A stretch of 64,000 bases of DNA from Flavobacteriaceae bacterium. GTDB lineage: Bacteria; Bacteroidota; Bacteroidia; Flavobacteriales; Flavobacteriaceae. Location: assembly GCA_018402385.1 (NCBI GenBank), contig JAGYJA010000006.1:273415-337414 (forward strand), written 5' to 3'. Numbering within the stretch: the stretch's first letter is position 1; every line of letters begins with the position of its first letter. This document shows, piece after piece, positions 50,686 to 59,988 of the stretch. The translations under genes and the position numbers were made by a program. The notes below the pieces were generated by a model, which saw only the letters and a program-made list of their open reading frames with translations, searched no databases and was not told the origin of the DNA.

Positions 50686-52002
50686 ATGAGCCTGAAACAT
50701 ATTTTCAAAACTGTAATTTTAATTGCTTTTGTTTTTATTTCCTGTGACAACGAACCCCTGGAAGGAGAGTTTATTGTTGATGACCCCACACTACTCAACC
50801 CTGAATTTTCAGCAGAAGTTGAAGGATTTACCTTCGTTGCTGATACAGCCCGTGCGCAGACCGTTCAAGGGGTGACCACAATCACAGGCATTAGAGTTAA
50901 CGGTGATGTTATCGATTTAAGACTCAATGGTGCCGGTGTTGGTACTTTTGATATGGTCACTCAGGGAGAAGCCATTTTTGGAATCAATGTGGACCCACAA
51001 GCGTTTTCTACCCTAAATCAGGGGGGCTTCGGTCAGGTGGTCGTCACTCAATATGATACGCAATTGGAAGTGATATCAGGAACCTTCTCATTCACGGCAA
51101 CTCGACCTATACTGGATGCAAACGGTTTACCCATACTGGATGGAACAGGAAACCCCACCTTTGATGTTGTAGTGATTACTGAAGGAACTTTTACAGAAAT
51201 ATCTCTGGAAAGTGACGGAACCGTGGGAGGAGGAGATGAACCCGAATTCTTCGCTGAGGTTGAAGGTTTGCCTTTTGTTGCCGGAAGTGAAAATGCCGGT
51301 GCTACTTATATAGAAGAAACAAACACCCTTATCATTCAGGGAATCAATAATGAAAGACTCATACAAATCAATATCATAAACCCCGAATTGGGCACATTTG
51401 ACCTGGGTGCTGAAACTGAAAACGACACCAAAGCGACTTACATCATTGATGAGCAGGAGCCTTATTCAACGCTTCTGGCTGAAGGAGGTGTCGGAACGAT
51501 TACGATTACTGAATTTGATTTGGAGAACAACATCGTCTCAGGTACATTCTCTTTTGTTGCCGGCAGAAATGAAGGAACAGAAACTGTGACAATTGAAAAT
51601 GGCTTTTTTAACAACCTGAACATCGCCGCCGGATTGCCCGGTGAGGGAGACGATTTTATGTTTGCATTTATTGATGGAATCTCTTTTTCAGCAGATGAAA
51701 TTTCAGTGGAAACCACAGAAATACACGCCATTCAGGCGATCAAAACAAGTACCGGAGAATCCTTTTATTTTAACTTCCCGGCCGATTTAGAAACAGGCAC
51801 TTACCAGTTGACTTTTGACGGAGAAATCAATGCGGCTTATTTAGATGGCGAAACAACTTTCGGTTCGCAAACAGGCCTTTTGGTCCTGCTGGAAAACAGT
51901 CCGGAGTTCATCAGATTTGCCTTTAATATGCAAACCGCCCTGGAACCCGGAGGCGAAATCATTCACAGCATCACAGAAGGTTCTTTTAAGTTTGCTCTTT
52001 AA
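50686..52002 (+). CDS. Lipoprotein with three tandem DUF6252-like domains
   Basis: A 438-residue protein with a lipoprotein signal (MSLKHIFKTVILIAFVFISC, Cys20). Three similar beta-rich domains follow: about residues 40-170 (FSAEVEGFTFVADTA ... SGTFSFTATRP), 185-310 (FFAEVEGLPFVAGSE ... VSGTFSFVAGRN) and 322-438 (MFAFIDGISFSADEI ... ITEGSFKFAL). The repeated pattern, a (A/V)xVxG-x-x-F opening, GxG-x-TIT-x-x-D and SGTFSF, fits the DUF6252 domain as I remember it. The family is flavobacterial and of unknown function. The protein is presumably anchored to a cell-envelope membrane. It sits between the two repeat blocks. Confidence 0.75.
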   Translation: MSLKHIFKTVILIAFVFISCDNEPLEGEFIVDDPTLLNPEFSAEVEGFTFVADTARAQTVQGVTTITGIRVNGDVIDLRLNGAGVGTFDMVTQGEAIFGINVDPQAFSTLNQGGFGQVVVTQYDTQLEVISGTFSFTATRPILDANGLPILDGTGNPTFDVVVITEGTFTEISLESDGTVGGGDEPEFFAEVEGLPFVAGSENAGATYIEETNTLIIQGINNERLIQINIINPELGTFDLGAETENDTKATYIIDEQEPYSTLLAEGGVGTITITEFDLENNIVSGTFSFVAGRNEGTETVTIENGFFNNLNIAAGLPGEGDDFMFAFIDGISFSADEISVETTEIHAIQAIKTSTGESFYFNFPADLETGTYQLTFDGEINAAYLDGETTFGSQTGLLVLLENSPEFIRFAFNMQTALEPGGEIIHSITEGSFKFAL

Positions 52003-52035
52003 GACACACTATTCTTTAACTCAATCTTATAAAGA

Positions 52036-52805
52036 GTTAAATTAAAACCCGAAACCAACCCCGACCTGGGAAAGTGTTCCGTAAAAATAACAGCCGGAGT
52101 TTGTGAGTTGTTGAGTGGGTGATAGGGAGAGTGGGAGATAGGGTGATGGGGAGAGTGGGAGCAAAGGTTTTAGGCTTTATCAATTCGGTATTCATTATTC
52201 GATATTCATTATTCGATATTCGATATTCGTAATTTAAATTATCTAACAATTTTAAATGCAATTCCAAATCCACCCCCGGCCTAAGAAAGGGTTCAGTGAA
52301 AAAAATAGCCGGAGGTTGTGAGTTTGTGAGTTTGTGAGTTGTTGAGTGGGTGATAGGGAGAGTGGGAGATAGGGTGATGGGGAGAGTGGGAGCAAAGGTT
52401 TCAGGCTCTTTTAATTGAGTATGTTAAATAAACTGTGTCAAATTTATGGGGTGATAGGGAGAGTGGGAGATAGGGTGATGGGGAGAGTGGGAGCAAAGGT
52501 TTTAGGCTTTATCAATTCGGTATTTATTCAATATTCATTATTCGATATTCATAATTTAAATTAACTAATAATTTTTAATATAATTACGATATCACCCCGG
52601 CCTACGAAAGGGTTCAGTGAAAAAAATAGCCGGAGTTTGTGAGTTTGTGAGTTGTTGAGTGGGTGATAGGGTGAGTGGGAGATAGGGTGATGGGGAGAGT
52701 GGGAGCAAAGGTTTTAGGCTTTATCAATTCGGTATTCATTATTCGATATTCATAATTTAAATTAACTAATAATTTTTAATACAATTACGATATCACCCCG
52801 GCCTA
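52036..52805. repeat. Four more copies of the roughly 200-bp repeat
   Basis: Copies lie at about 52060-52290, 52290-52430 (truncated, ending in an unrelated ATTGAGTATG segment), 52450-52615 and 52620-52805. The consensus parts GGGTGATGGGGAGAGTGGGAGCAAAGGTTTTAGGCT and CCCCGGCCTACGAAAG (given here as the two ends only) recur in each. Copies differ by small deletions and a few substitutions, so the set has expanded recently by duplication. Confidence 0.88.
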
Positions 52806-53560
52806 CGAAAGTGTTCCGTTAAGAAAATGAAGTGAGCGGAGGAGCAAGTAAAAATCCTTGACATTCCAAATCAATAAAGCTATAAAAGAGTGTTATGAAG
52901 TTTACAAAGTAATAATTCATTGAAGAACCTTTATTTTTACGCCGCAGCGAACGAAATTTTTAGGAACGCTTTCGTCAGCCTTCCACTCGCGCCAGCTGGC
53001 TCGTTCACTAAAAATGTCCTCAGGACATTTTCTTAACGTTCCGCCCTGTTTCTTTTTTCATCAATGGAAATCGACGAAGGAGATTAACTCCGTTGAAGCT
53101 AAAGGTTTCACGAAAACCTATAAAAAACAATTACAAGGTCTTGAGTAAAAAAGAAAAGGAGTTTATTAAAAACTCCAAATTAATAATGATAACTCTATAG
53201 TATTAATAATAATCGATCTTCACTATTTTAATGAACTAACAATTTTAAAAGCAATTCCAAAATTAAACCCGGCCTAAGAAAAATAACCGTTAAGAATTTT
53301 GTAAAATGAGCCGTTAAGCATTTTCTTCTGTTTGAGCCGGCAAAATTGTAGTTTCAATAACGTTTTAGAATTTAATTAGATTGCTTAAATAATTTGAAAG
53401 TCTTTCGGGCGAGTTAAGAAAATGTAGGCTTATTTTGCAAAATTTAGGTTATTTTTCTTCAGCCTAGATTTTTTTGTTTCTTTTTTCATCGATGGAAAAA
53501 AGAAAAGAAAGTAAATGGAATATCCGGAGTTTTAAAAATAATCCAACATATACTTAAAGA
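52806..53560. repeat. Dispersed repeat block, right-hand partner of 48540-49150
   Basis: 52806-52980 duplicates 48540-48700. 52985-53060 is the undisturbed version of the repeat at 48930-49020: it contains the perfect inverted repeat AAAATGTCCT-C-AGGACATTTT (53011-53031). 53240-53290 carries another degenerate pyrimidine-rich CCCGGCCTAAGAAA end. 53501-53560 repeats 48780-48838. The rest is AT-rich with no coding frame that looks real. Confidence 0.8.
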
Positions 53561-53639
53561 TACGTTTAAAACGAAATTGTTACAGTTTGAAATATTTTTT
53601 TTGAATTTTAATATCATTTTTCATTGTTATATGATAAAA

Positions 53640-53766
53640 TTGCCACGAATGCACAAATAATAAAAAAAAACATCCGTGCACCTGCCTTTGCCGGTAGGCA
53701 GGTTCGTGGCTTATCTTAAACCGTCACTCAAATCCCCCTAGAAAAACATTCGTGCATTCGTGGCAA
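53640..53766. repeat. 127-bp element with perfect 15-bp terminal inverted repeats
   Basis: TTGCCACGAATGCAC (53640-53654) and its exact complement GTGCATTCGTGGCAA (53752-53766) bound the element. A second hairpin, ACCTGCC / GGCAGGT (53689-53712), sits inside. No reading frame. Such short palindromic elements are frequent in Bacteroidota intergenic DNA. Confidence 0.8.
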
Positions 53767-53988
53767 TAAATGCTTTTTGTTGATAAACAGAAAAGGCACC
53801 AATAAAATAAACGAAATTACCTTTTCTTAAAAATTAACTCCACTGGCACAACTATTGCCTAAATATGTTGGATATTTGCCATTGAATATCCCATAGAACG
53901 CAGTGTTGCGTTTACAAACTAACTAGAACCCCTTTAGTAACCCTTAAATTCACATTGTGTTTTATGACACAATGTCTTAAATAGATAT

Positions 53989-56438
53989 ATGTCAAATTCA
54001 AAAATAATCGATATAGACAGTTTGTCATTTCAGGAACTCAATGAGGAAGCCGATTTGATCCCTTTGATGACGCCCGAAGATGAAGATGCCATTAATAAAG
54101 AGGTATTGCCCGATGAGCTGGCAATTTTGCCCTTGCGCAATACGGTTTTGTTTCCCGGTGTGGTGATTCCCATTACTGCCGGAAGGGACAAATCCATCAA
54201 ACTCATCAATGAGGCCAATAAAAAGTCAAAAGTGATTGGTGTGGTCTCCCAAAAAGCAGAAGGTGTTGAAGAACCGGAAGAAAGCGACATTCACAGACTG
54301 GGCACAGTAGCACGCATTTTACGTGTCCTGAAAATGCCCGATGGCAACGTTACCGTCATCCTTCAGGGAAAGAAACGCTTTGAAATCGACAAAATGACCA
54401 GCGTTGAGCCCTATTTTAAAGCCAAGGTAAAAGAAGTTGCAGAAGCACGCCCTGCAAAAAACAACAAAGAATTCAAAGCGGTGATTGAATCCATCAAGGA
54501 CCTCGCACTGCAAATCATCAATGAAAGCCCCAACATTCCTTCAGAAGCTTCCTTTGCCATTAAAAACATTGAGAGCAACTCTTTCCTGATTAACTTTGTT
54601 TCTTCAAATTTAAATGTTGATGTAGAGGACAAGCAAAAATTGCTTGAAATCAATTCGCTGGAAGAACGCGCCATGGAAACCCTGAAGTATATGAACATCG
54701 AGTTTCAGAAGTTGGCGTTGAAGAATGACATCCAATCCAAAGTGCGTTATGACCTGGACCAGCAGCAACGGGAGTATTTCCTGCATCAGCAAATGAAAAC
54801 CATACAGGAAGAATTGGGTGGGGTCTCACACGAAGAGGAACTGGACGAAATGCAGCAGCGCGCCAAAAAGAAAAAATGGTCTGAAGCCGTCGCCAAGCAT
54901 TTTGAAAAAGAACTCGCCAAAATGCAACGAATGAACCCGCAGGTGGCGGAATATTCCATACAACGCAACTACCTCGATTTGTTTCTGGACCTTCCGTGGA
55001 ATCATTTTTCAAAAGACAAATTTGATTTAAAACGCGCCAAGCGCATCCTGGATAGAGATCATTACGGACTCGATGATGTCAAAAACGCATCATTGAATAC
55101 CTCGCAGTCTTAAAACTGCGCAACGATATGAAATCACCCATCCTCTGTCTGTACGGACCTCCGGGAGTGGGGAAGACCTCTTTGGGAAAATCCATAGCAG
55201 AAGCACTGGGACGTAAATATGTGAGGGTTTCTTTAGGCGGACTCAGAGACGAATCTGAAATTAGAGGCCACAGAAAAACATACATTGGTGCAATGCCCGG
55301 TCGCATCGTGCAAAGCATTAAAAAAGCAGAAACCTCCAATCCGGTTTTTGTATTGGATGAAATCGATAAACTTTCCCTGGGAAATCAGGGCGACCCGTCT
55401 TCGGCGTTGCTGGAGGTTTTGGATCCCGAACAAAACAACGATTTTCATGACAATTTCCTTGAGGTGGGATTTGACTTGTCCAAAGTGATGTTTGTCGCTA
55501 CGGCAAATACCTTAAATACCATCCAGCCCGCCTTGCGTGACCGAATGGAAATCATCAATGTGACCGGTTATACCATTGAAGAAAAAGTAGAAATCGCCAA
55601 ACAGCATTTATTGCCCAAGCAATTAAAGGAACACGGTTTGAACACGGCTCATTTGAAGATTGCCAAGCCGCAATTGGAGAAAATAGTGGAAGGTTATACA
55701 CGCGAATCAGGGGTGCGATCTCTTGAAAAGCAAATCGCTAAAATGGTGCGCCACGCAGCGATGAACATCGCGATGGAAGAGGAATACAATGTGAAAGTAA
55801 CTAATGAAGACATCATTAAAGTATTGGGTTCACCCAAACTGGAACGCGATAAATATGAAAACAATGAGGTGGCAGGAGTCGTCACCGGACTAGCCTGGAC
55901 GCAAGTGGGTGGTGATATTTTATTTATCGAATCCACCCTTTCAAAAGGAAAAGGAAACCTCACCATCACCGGAAACCTCGGGAAAGTGATGAAGGAGTCG
56001 GCAACCATTGCGATGGAGTTCATCAAATCAAATGCCGATTCTTTGGGCATTGATCCGGATGTATTTGAAAATTACAACGTCCACATTCACGTGCCCGAAG
56101 GGGCCACGCCCAAAGACGGTCCCAGTGCAGGAATTACTATGCTCACTTCGTTGGTATCGCTTTTCACCCAGCGCAAAGTCAAGAAAAGCCTGGCCATGAC
56201 CGGCGAAATTACCCTCAGGGGAAAAGTATTGCCTGTGGGAGGAATCAAAGAAAAAATTCTCGCTGCAAAACGTGCCAGAATCAAAGAAATTTTACTCTGT
56301 GAAGACAACAGAAGCGACATCGCAGAAATCAAGGAAGACTACGTCAAAGGACTCACATTCCACTATGTGAAAGAAATGCACGAAGTCCTCCAACTGGCAC
56401 TCACCAAGGAAAAAGTAAAAAACGCCAAGAAACTATAA
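53989..56438 (+). pseudogene. lon: ATP-dependent Lon protease, frameshifted at an A5 tract
   Basis: One Lon of about 816 residues in two frames. The first (53989-55113) has the substrate-binding N-domain (ELAILPLRNTVLFPGVVIPI) and runs to DHYGLDDVK. The second continues with Walker [10 protein letters not shown], Walker [13 protein letters not shown], sensor [19 protein letters not shown] in part, and the protease domain with catalytic Ser in [10 protein letters not shown] and Lys in [12 protein letters not shown]5 at 55081-55085 is one A short: AAA AAA CGC ATC ATT GAA TAC would join KR IIEYL to LRNDMKSP. Lon degrades misfolded and regulatory proteins. Upstream is a repeat region; porQ and cmk follow. 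Confidence 0.92.
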
Positions 56439-56454
56439 ACAGATTAAAGAAAAG

Positions 56455-56475
56455 CCCCTCTCCCTAGGAGAGGGG
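56455..56475. terminator. Hairpin after lon
   Basis: CCCCTCTCC / GGAGAGGGG around CTA forms a 9-bp GC-rich stem 16 bp after the lon stop codon. There is no T-run behind it, so it may stabilise the mRNA 3' end or be a REP element instead of a true terminator. Confidence 0.45.
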
Positions 56476-56501
56476 TTGGGGTGAGGACAAAATTAACCTA
56501 C

Positions 56502-56533
56502 AGACCTGTCAGGTTTTAAAACCTGACAGGTCT
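56502..56533. repeat. Perfect 32-bp palindrome
   Basis: The sequence from AGACCTGTCAGGTTTT to its exact reverse complement is fully palindromic with no spacer. It lies between lon and porQ. The motif ACCTGTCAGG is a known abundant intergenic repeat in Bacteroidota, as far as I recall. Confidence 0.75.
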
Positions 56534-56648
56534 TGAAATAACCAATTTCAACCCCACTTTTTTTATTCCTAAAAAATAAATTATACTTGCACTCGTTTAT
56601 TAGTTATGCTTATTCTCCCAAAACTGAGAATGAAAATCCTTACTGCTA

Positions 56649-57668
56649 ATGCCTAAAGAGCTTGTTATTGCTTTCTTATTGTTGTTTACAGTTTTGAGTC
56701 AAGCTCAAATCGGAGGTAAAGGCACCTATCAATTTCTCAATTTGATGAATTCGCCACGCCAGGCTGCTCTGGGCGGAAAAGTCATCACAAACTATGACTA
56801 TGACCCCAGCCAGGGGCTCTACAATCCCGCCACCATCAATCCGGCGATGGACAACCAGCTTTCTGTCAACTACACCAATTATTTTGCCGATGTCAACTAT
56901 GGAACCGCCTCCTATGCTTACCTGTGGGACAGACGCACCCAGGTGTTTCACACGGGAGTCACTTACATTAATTATGGAAGTTTTGATGGTTTTGACGAGC
57001 AAGGGGAATCCACCGGTTCTTTTGGTGGGGGCGAAGTGGCGCTGTCTTTTGGCTATGCCCGCAACATCCCCTGGACCGATTTTCACGTGGGTGTCAACGT
57101 CAAACTCATCTCCTCAAAACTGGAAGAATACAGTTCGCTGGGCGGTGCAATCGATGTCGGATTGATTTATGTTTATGAACCCTGGGACCTGCACATTGCT
57201 GCCGTTGCCAGAAACATCGGGACACAGTTTACACCCTTTCACGAAACCTACGAAAAATTGCCCTTTGAAGTCGATTTTGGAATTTCTCAATCACTTCAAA
57301 ATGTGCCACTCAGATGGCACTTTACCCTCGAAAATTTACAAACATGGAACATCGCTTTCGCCAATCCGGCAAGGGATGAGTTTGACCTCGAAGGCAATGT
57401 CGAACAAGAAAAAATTAATTTTATAGACAATATATTCAGGCGGGCGATTGTGGGCATCGAACTCTTTCCTGAAAGCGGATTCAACATTCGGCTGGGATAC
57501 AATATAAGACGCTCTGAGGAACTGCGCATCATTGAACAACGGGCCTTTGCCGGTTTGAGTGCGGGTTTTGGAATCAAATTGCGAAAAGTGAGAGTGAGTT
57601 ATGCCTATTCCAAGTTCAGCACCGCAGCAGCCGCTAATTTTTTTGGATTGAACATCGATTTACAATAA
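56649..57668 (+). CDS. porQ: Type IX secretion system outer-membrane protein PorQ
   Basis: A 339-residue protein with a signal peptide (cleavage near LSQAQ). It starts with GGKGTYQFLNLMNSPRQAALGG and ends GFGIKLRKVRVSYAYSKFS, which is the PorQ pattern, a beta-barrel resembling PorV. PorQ takes part in cargo attachment at the surface in T9SS, so the organism exports proteins with T9SS sorting domains. cmk follows with a one-base overlap (TAATG), a synteny I remember from flavobacteria; lon upstream is also part of it. Confidence 0.9.
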   Translation: MPKELVIAFLLLFTVLSQAQIGGKGTYQFLNLMNSPRQAALGGKVITNYDYDPSQGLYNPATINPAMDNQLSVNYTNYFADVNYGTASYAYLWDRRTQVFHTGVTYINYGSFDGFDEQGESTGSFGGGEVALSFGYARNIPWTDFHVGVNVKLISSKLEEYSSLGGAIDVGLIYVYEPWDLHIAAVARNIGTQFTPFHETYEKLPFEVDFGISQSLQNVPLRWHFTLENLQTWNIAFANPARDEFDLEGNVEQEKINFIDNIFRRAIVGIELFPESGFNIRLGYNIRRSEELRIIEQRAFAGLSAGFGIKLRKVRVSYAYSKFSTAAAANFFGLNIDLQ

Positions 57669-58366
57669 TGAAAAAAATCACCATCGCCATTGACGGCTTT
57701 TCATCCACCGGAAAAAGTACCGTTGCCAAACAACTGGCCGCTTATCTGGGCTATGTTTATGTCGATAGCGGAGCGATGTACCGTGCCATTACCCTTTTCG
57801 CTTTAAAGCGAAATTTAATAGGTAACGATTACTTACATCGGGACGAACTAATCAAACAACTCCATGAGATCCAATTGCATTTTGAGTTCAACCCCACCAC
57901 CAAAACCGCCGAAATTCACCTGAACGGCACAAATGTAGAAACTGAAATTCGCTCCATGCAAGTCTCCGATAAAGTAAGCCAAATCGCTGAAATCCCCGAA
58001 GTGAGAAAAAAACTGGTGGAGCTGCAACAGCATTTTGGAAAAAATAAAGGTGTGGTGATGGATGGCAGAGACATCGGTACCGTGGTGTTTCCCGATGCCG
58101 AATTGAAAATCTTTATGACCGCCGATGCCAAAGAACGCGCCCTGAGACGCTATCTGGAATTTAAAGAACAAGGCAAAGACATCTCCTTTGAATCCATTTA
58201 TGAAAATGTGATGCAACGAGACCATATCGACACCACGCGGGCAGACTCCCCACTCACCAAAGCACACGACGCCATAGAAATCGACAATACCCACACCAAC
58301 AGGGAAGACCAGTTTCACATCCTGCTGCAACTGGCAAAAGACCGCATCGCCGGTAGAGTCTCCTAA
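57668..58366 (+). CDS. cmk: (d)CMP kinase
   Basis: A 232-residue nucleoside monophosphate kinase with P-loop DGFSSTGKSTVAKQLA, YVDSGAMYRAIT and VVMDGRDIGTVVFPDAELKIFM, and the lid RRYLEFKEQG. It phosphorylates CMP and dCMP. Translation is coupled to porQ. A perfect palindrome, TTTCGCTTTAAAGCGAAA (about 57798), lies in the codons for the segment after YRAITLF; whether this is native or an inserted element is unclear. Downstream follow 900 bp of simple repeats. Confidence 0.95.
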   Translation: MKKITIAIDGFSSTGKSTVAKQLAAYLGYVYVDSGAMYRAITLFALKRNLIGNDYLHRDELIKQLHEIQLHFEFNPTTKTAEIHLNGTNVETEIRSMQVSDKVSQIAEIPEVRKKLVELQQHFGKNKGVVMDGRDIGTVVFPDAELKIFMTADAKERALRRYLEFKEQGKDISFESIYENVMQRDHIDTTRADSPLTKAHDAIEIDNTHTNREDQFHILLQLAKDRIAGRVS

Positions 58367-58367
58367 A

Positions 58368-58455
58368 TTCCAAGTACCAAATTCCAAGCACTAAATTCCA
58401 AGTACCAAATTCCAAGCACCAAATTCCAAGTACCAAATTCCAAGTACCAAAATAA
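58368..58455. repeat. ATTCCAAGTACCAA tandem repeats
   Basis: The 15-base motif AAATTCCAAG(T/C)ACC recurs about six times in a row directly after cmk. Confidence 0.85.
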
Positions 58456-58485
58456 AAGTGTTAAGTGGTCAGTTTTTAGTCTAAA

Positions 58486-58717
58486 GTGAGTAAGAAATTA
58501 AGAAATTAAGTGAGTAGAAATTAAGAAATTAAGTGAGTAAGAAATTAAGAAATTAAGTGAGTAAGAAATTAAGAAATTAAGTGAGTAAGAAATTAAGAAA
58601 TTAAGTGAGTAAGAAATTAAGAAATTAAGTGAGTAAGAAATTAAGAAATTAAGTGAGTAAGAAATTAAGAAATTAAGTGAGTAAGAAATTAAGAAATTAA
58701 GTGAGTAAGAAATTAAG
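58486..58717. repeat. 24-bp tandem repeat array, about nine units
   Basis: The unit AAGAAATTAAG-AAATTAAGTGAGT (24 bases) is repeated about nine times with near-perfect identity; one unit lacks one base. Because 24 is a multiple of three, a minus-strand frame of 76 codons stays open across it, but its product is a pure eight-residue repeat and is not credible as a protein. Confidence 0.9.
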
Positions 58718-59205
58718 GTAATAGACAATAATCAATAATCAATAATCAATAATCAATCCCTTAATCCCTCAATCCCCCAATCCCTCAATCCCCCAATCCC
58801 TCAATCCCCCAATCCCTCAATCACCACAACCCGCGTTCTTTGCCCCAACCCTAAAGGGTGGAACGCTATACCAAAAACCTGACACGAGCGAAGCGAACTG
58901 TGCGAAGCAAAACCTGAAATTTGAATTCCAAACGCTAAGGCTTCGACTCCGCTCAGCTACCGCTCAGAGAATTGCTCAGCCACAACCCAATTCCCATTTA
59001 CAAATCCCTCAATAACTCAATAACTCAATAACTTCAATAACCCACGTGGTAGCATTCAGCTAACAGCAATCAGCCATCATTCAAAATTCAAAATTCAAAA
59101 TTATCACCCAATCCCCCAATCCCTCAATACTCAATACTCAATACTCAATACTCAATACTCAATACTCAATACTCATTACTCAATCATCAATAACCAAACC
59201 GCTTA
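58718..59205. repeat. Low-complexity microsatellite cluster
   Basis: Successive short-period arrays: AATCAAT (58725-58755), AATCCC(C/T)C (58758-58820), a REP-like CTTCGACTCCGCTCAGC segment (near 58940), TAACTCAA (59013-59035), AAAATTC (59085-59100), and AATACTC (59125-59185). No gene. Together with the two arrays upstream this fills the 0.9 kb between cmk and the barrel gene. Confidence 0.85.
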
Positions 59206-59237
59206 CTAACAAACATTTAGTGATTTTATATTGTCAA

Positions 59238-59270
59238 TTGATTCGTTAAAAAAAATAACCCTTATATTTG
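59238..59270 (+). promoter_or_regulatory. Promoter of the first beta-barrel gene
   Basis: TTG (59238-59240) and TATATTTG (59263-59270) with 22 bases between fit the flavobacterial consensus. Transcription would start near 59277, giving a leader of about 27 bases to the ATG at 59304; this also excludes the upstream start at 59268. Confidence 0.7.
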
Positions 59271-59303
59271 CTCATATTTTCAAAACAACCCAAATTTAAA
59301 ATC

Positions 59304-59933
59304 ATGAAAAAACTTGCAACAGCTATTGTGGCTTTACTAACAACAACCTTGTTTTTCGGACAAGAAACAAGCAACTTCAATAAATTTTCGATTGAAGTGC
59401 AAGGAGGTCTTCACATGCCCATCCAACTCGTGGACAACATCAATGAATCAGACTATACCGACTTCAAAGCCGGACAAATTGGTGTGCGTTATATGTTCAA
59501 TGAATGTGTTGGTGCCAAACTAAGTTATGGCTTTAACAGCTTTGAAGACAAAGAAAACGCCGACTTCGGAGTGGATTACCACAGAATCACCCTGGAAGGG
59601 GTGTACAACATGCAACTGGCAAACCGTTTTGGTATTTTGGCACACGCCGGTCTGGGACTTGCTTTAGCAGCTCCATCAAGCATCGATGAGAATGAAAACA
59701 CCGCCATCTTTACCCTGGGCCTAACCCCACAGGTAAAAGTGTCAAACCGTGTCGCAGTATTTGTAGATGCCACTTATTTAGTAAGTGCCTCGCAACATTA
59801 CTATTTCAACGGCCAACTTATCAACCCCGATTTCCAATCCAGAACCGCTGCATTTGCAAACTTTAGCATCGGAGCAACTATCTCTTTAGGTAAAAACAGC
59901 ACCCACGCAGACTGGGCAAAGAAAAGCAACTAG
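59304..59933 (+). CDS. Outer-membrane beta-barrel protein (OmpA-barrel-like, no OmpA domain)
   Basis: About 209 residues with a signal peptide (MKKLATAIVALLTTTLFFG). Eight or so amphipathic strands follow: FSIEVQGGLHMPIQL, GVRYMFNECVGAKLSYGF, VDYHRITLEGVYNM, LLAHAGLGLALA-type, and FANFSIGATISLGKN at the end. It then stops at HADWAKKSN. Flavobacterial OmpA-like proteins I recall continue after HADW into a peptidoglycan-binding domain, so this is a barrel-only form. It has a good promoter and terminator of its own. A paralogue follows at 60200. Confidence 0.82.
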   Translation: MKKLATAIVALLTTTLFFGQETSNFNKFSIEVQGGLHMPIQLVDNINESDYTDFKAGQIGVRYMFNECVGAKLSYGFNSFEDKENADFGVDYHRITLEGVYNMQLANRFGILAHAGLGLALAAPSSIDENENTAIFTLGLTPQVKVSNRVAVFVDATYLVSASQHYYFNGQLINPDFQSRTAAFANFSIGATISLGKNSTHADWAKKSN

Positions 59934-59953
59934 GATAAGCTACAAACAAATAC

Positions 59954-59988
59954 AAAATCCCAAAGCAAGCAGTTTTGGGATTTTTTTT
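59954..59988 (+). terminator. Terminator of the first barrel gene
   Basis: AAAATCCCAAA and TTTTGGGATTTT form an 11-bp stem around eight bases, followed by a total of eight or more T. Confidence 0.85.

Noticed and set aside
52037..52273. 78-codon minus-strand frame in the 200-bp repeats, and its relative at 48251-48466
   Set aside because: The two frames share pieces in a different order because the units are joined differently; composition is repeat-like and no start signal is evident.
57848..58387. 179-codon minus-strand frame opposite cmk
   Set aside because: The plus strand encodes a complete CMP kinase; the antisense frame has no family resemblance.
58498..58728. Minus-strand 76-codon frame over the 24-bp tandem repeats
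   Set aside because: Product is a pure eight-residue repeat created because the DNA period is a multiple of three; no start context or family.
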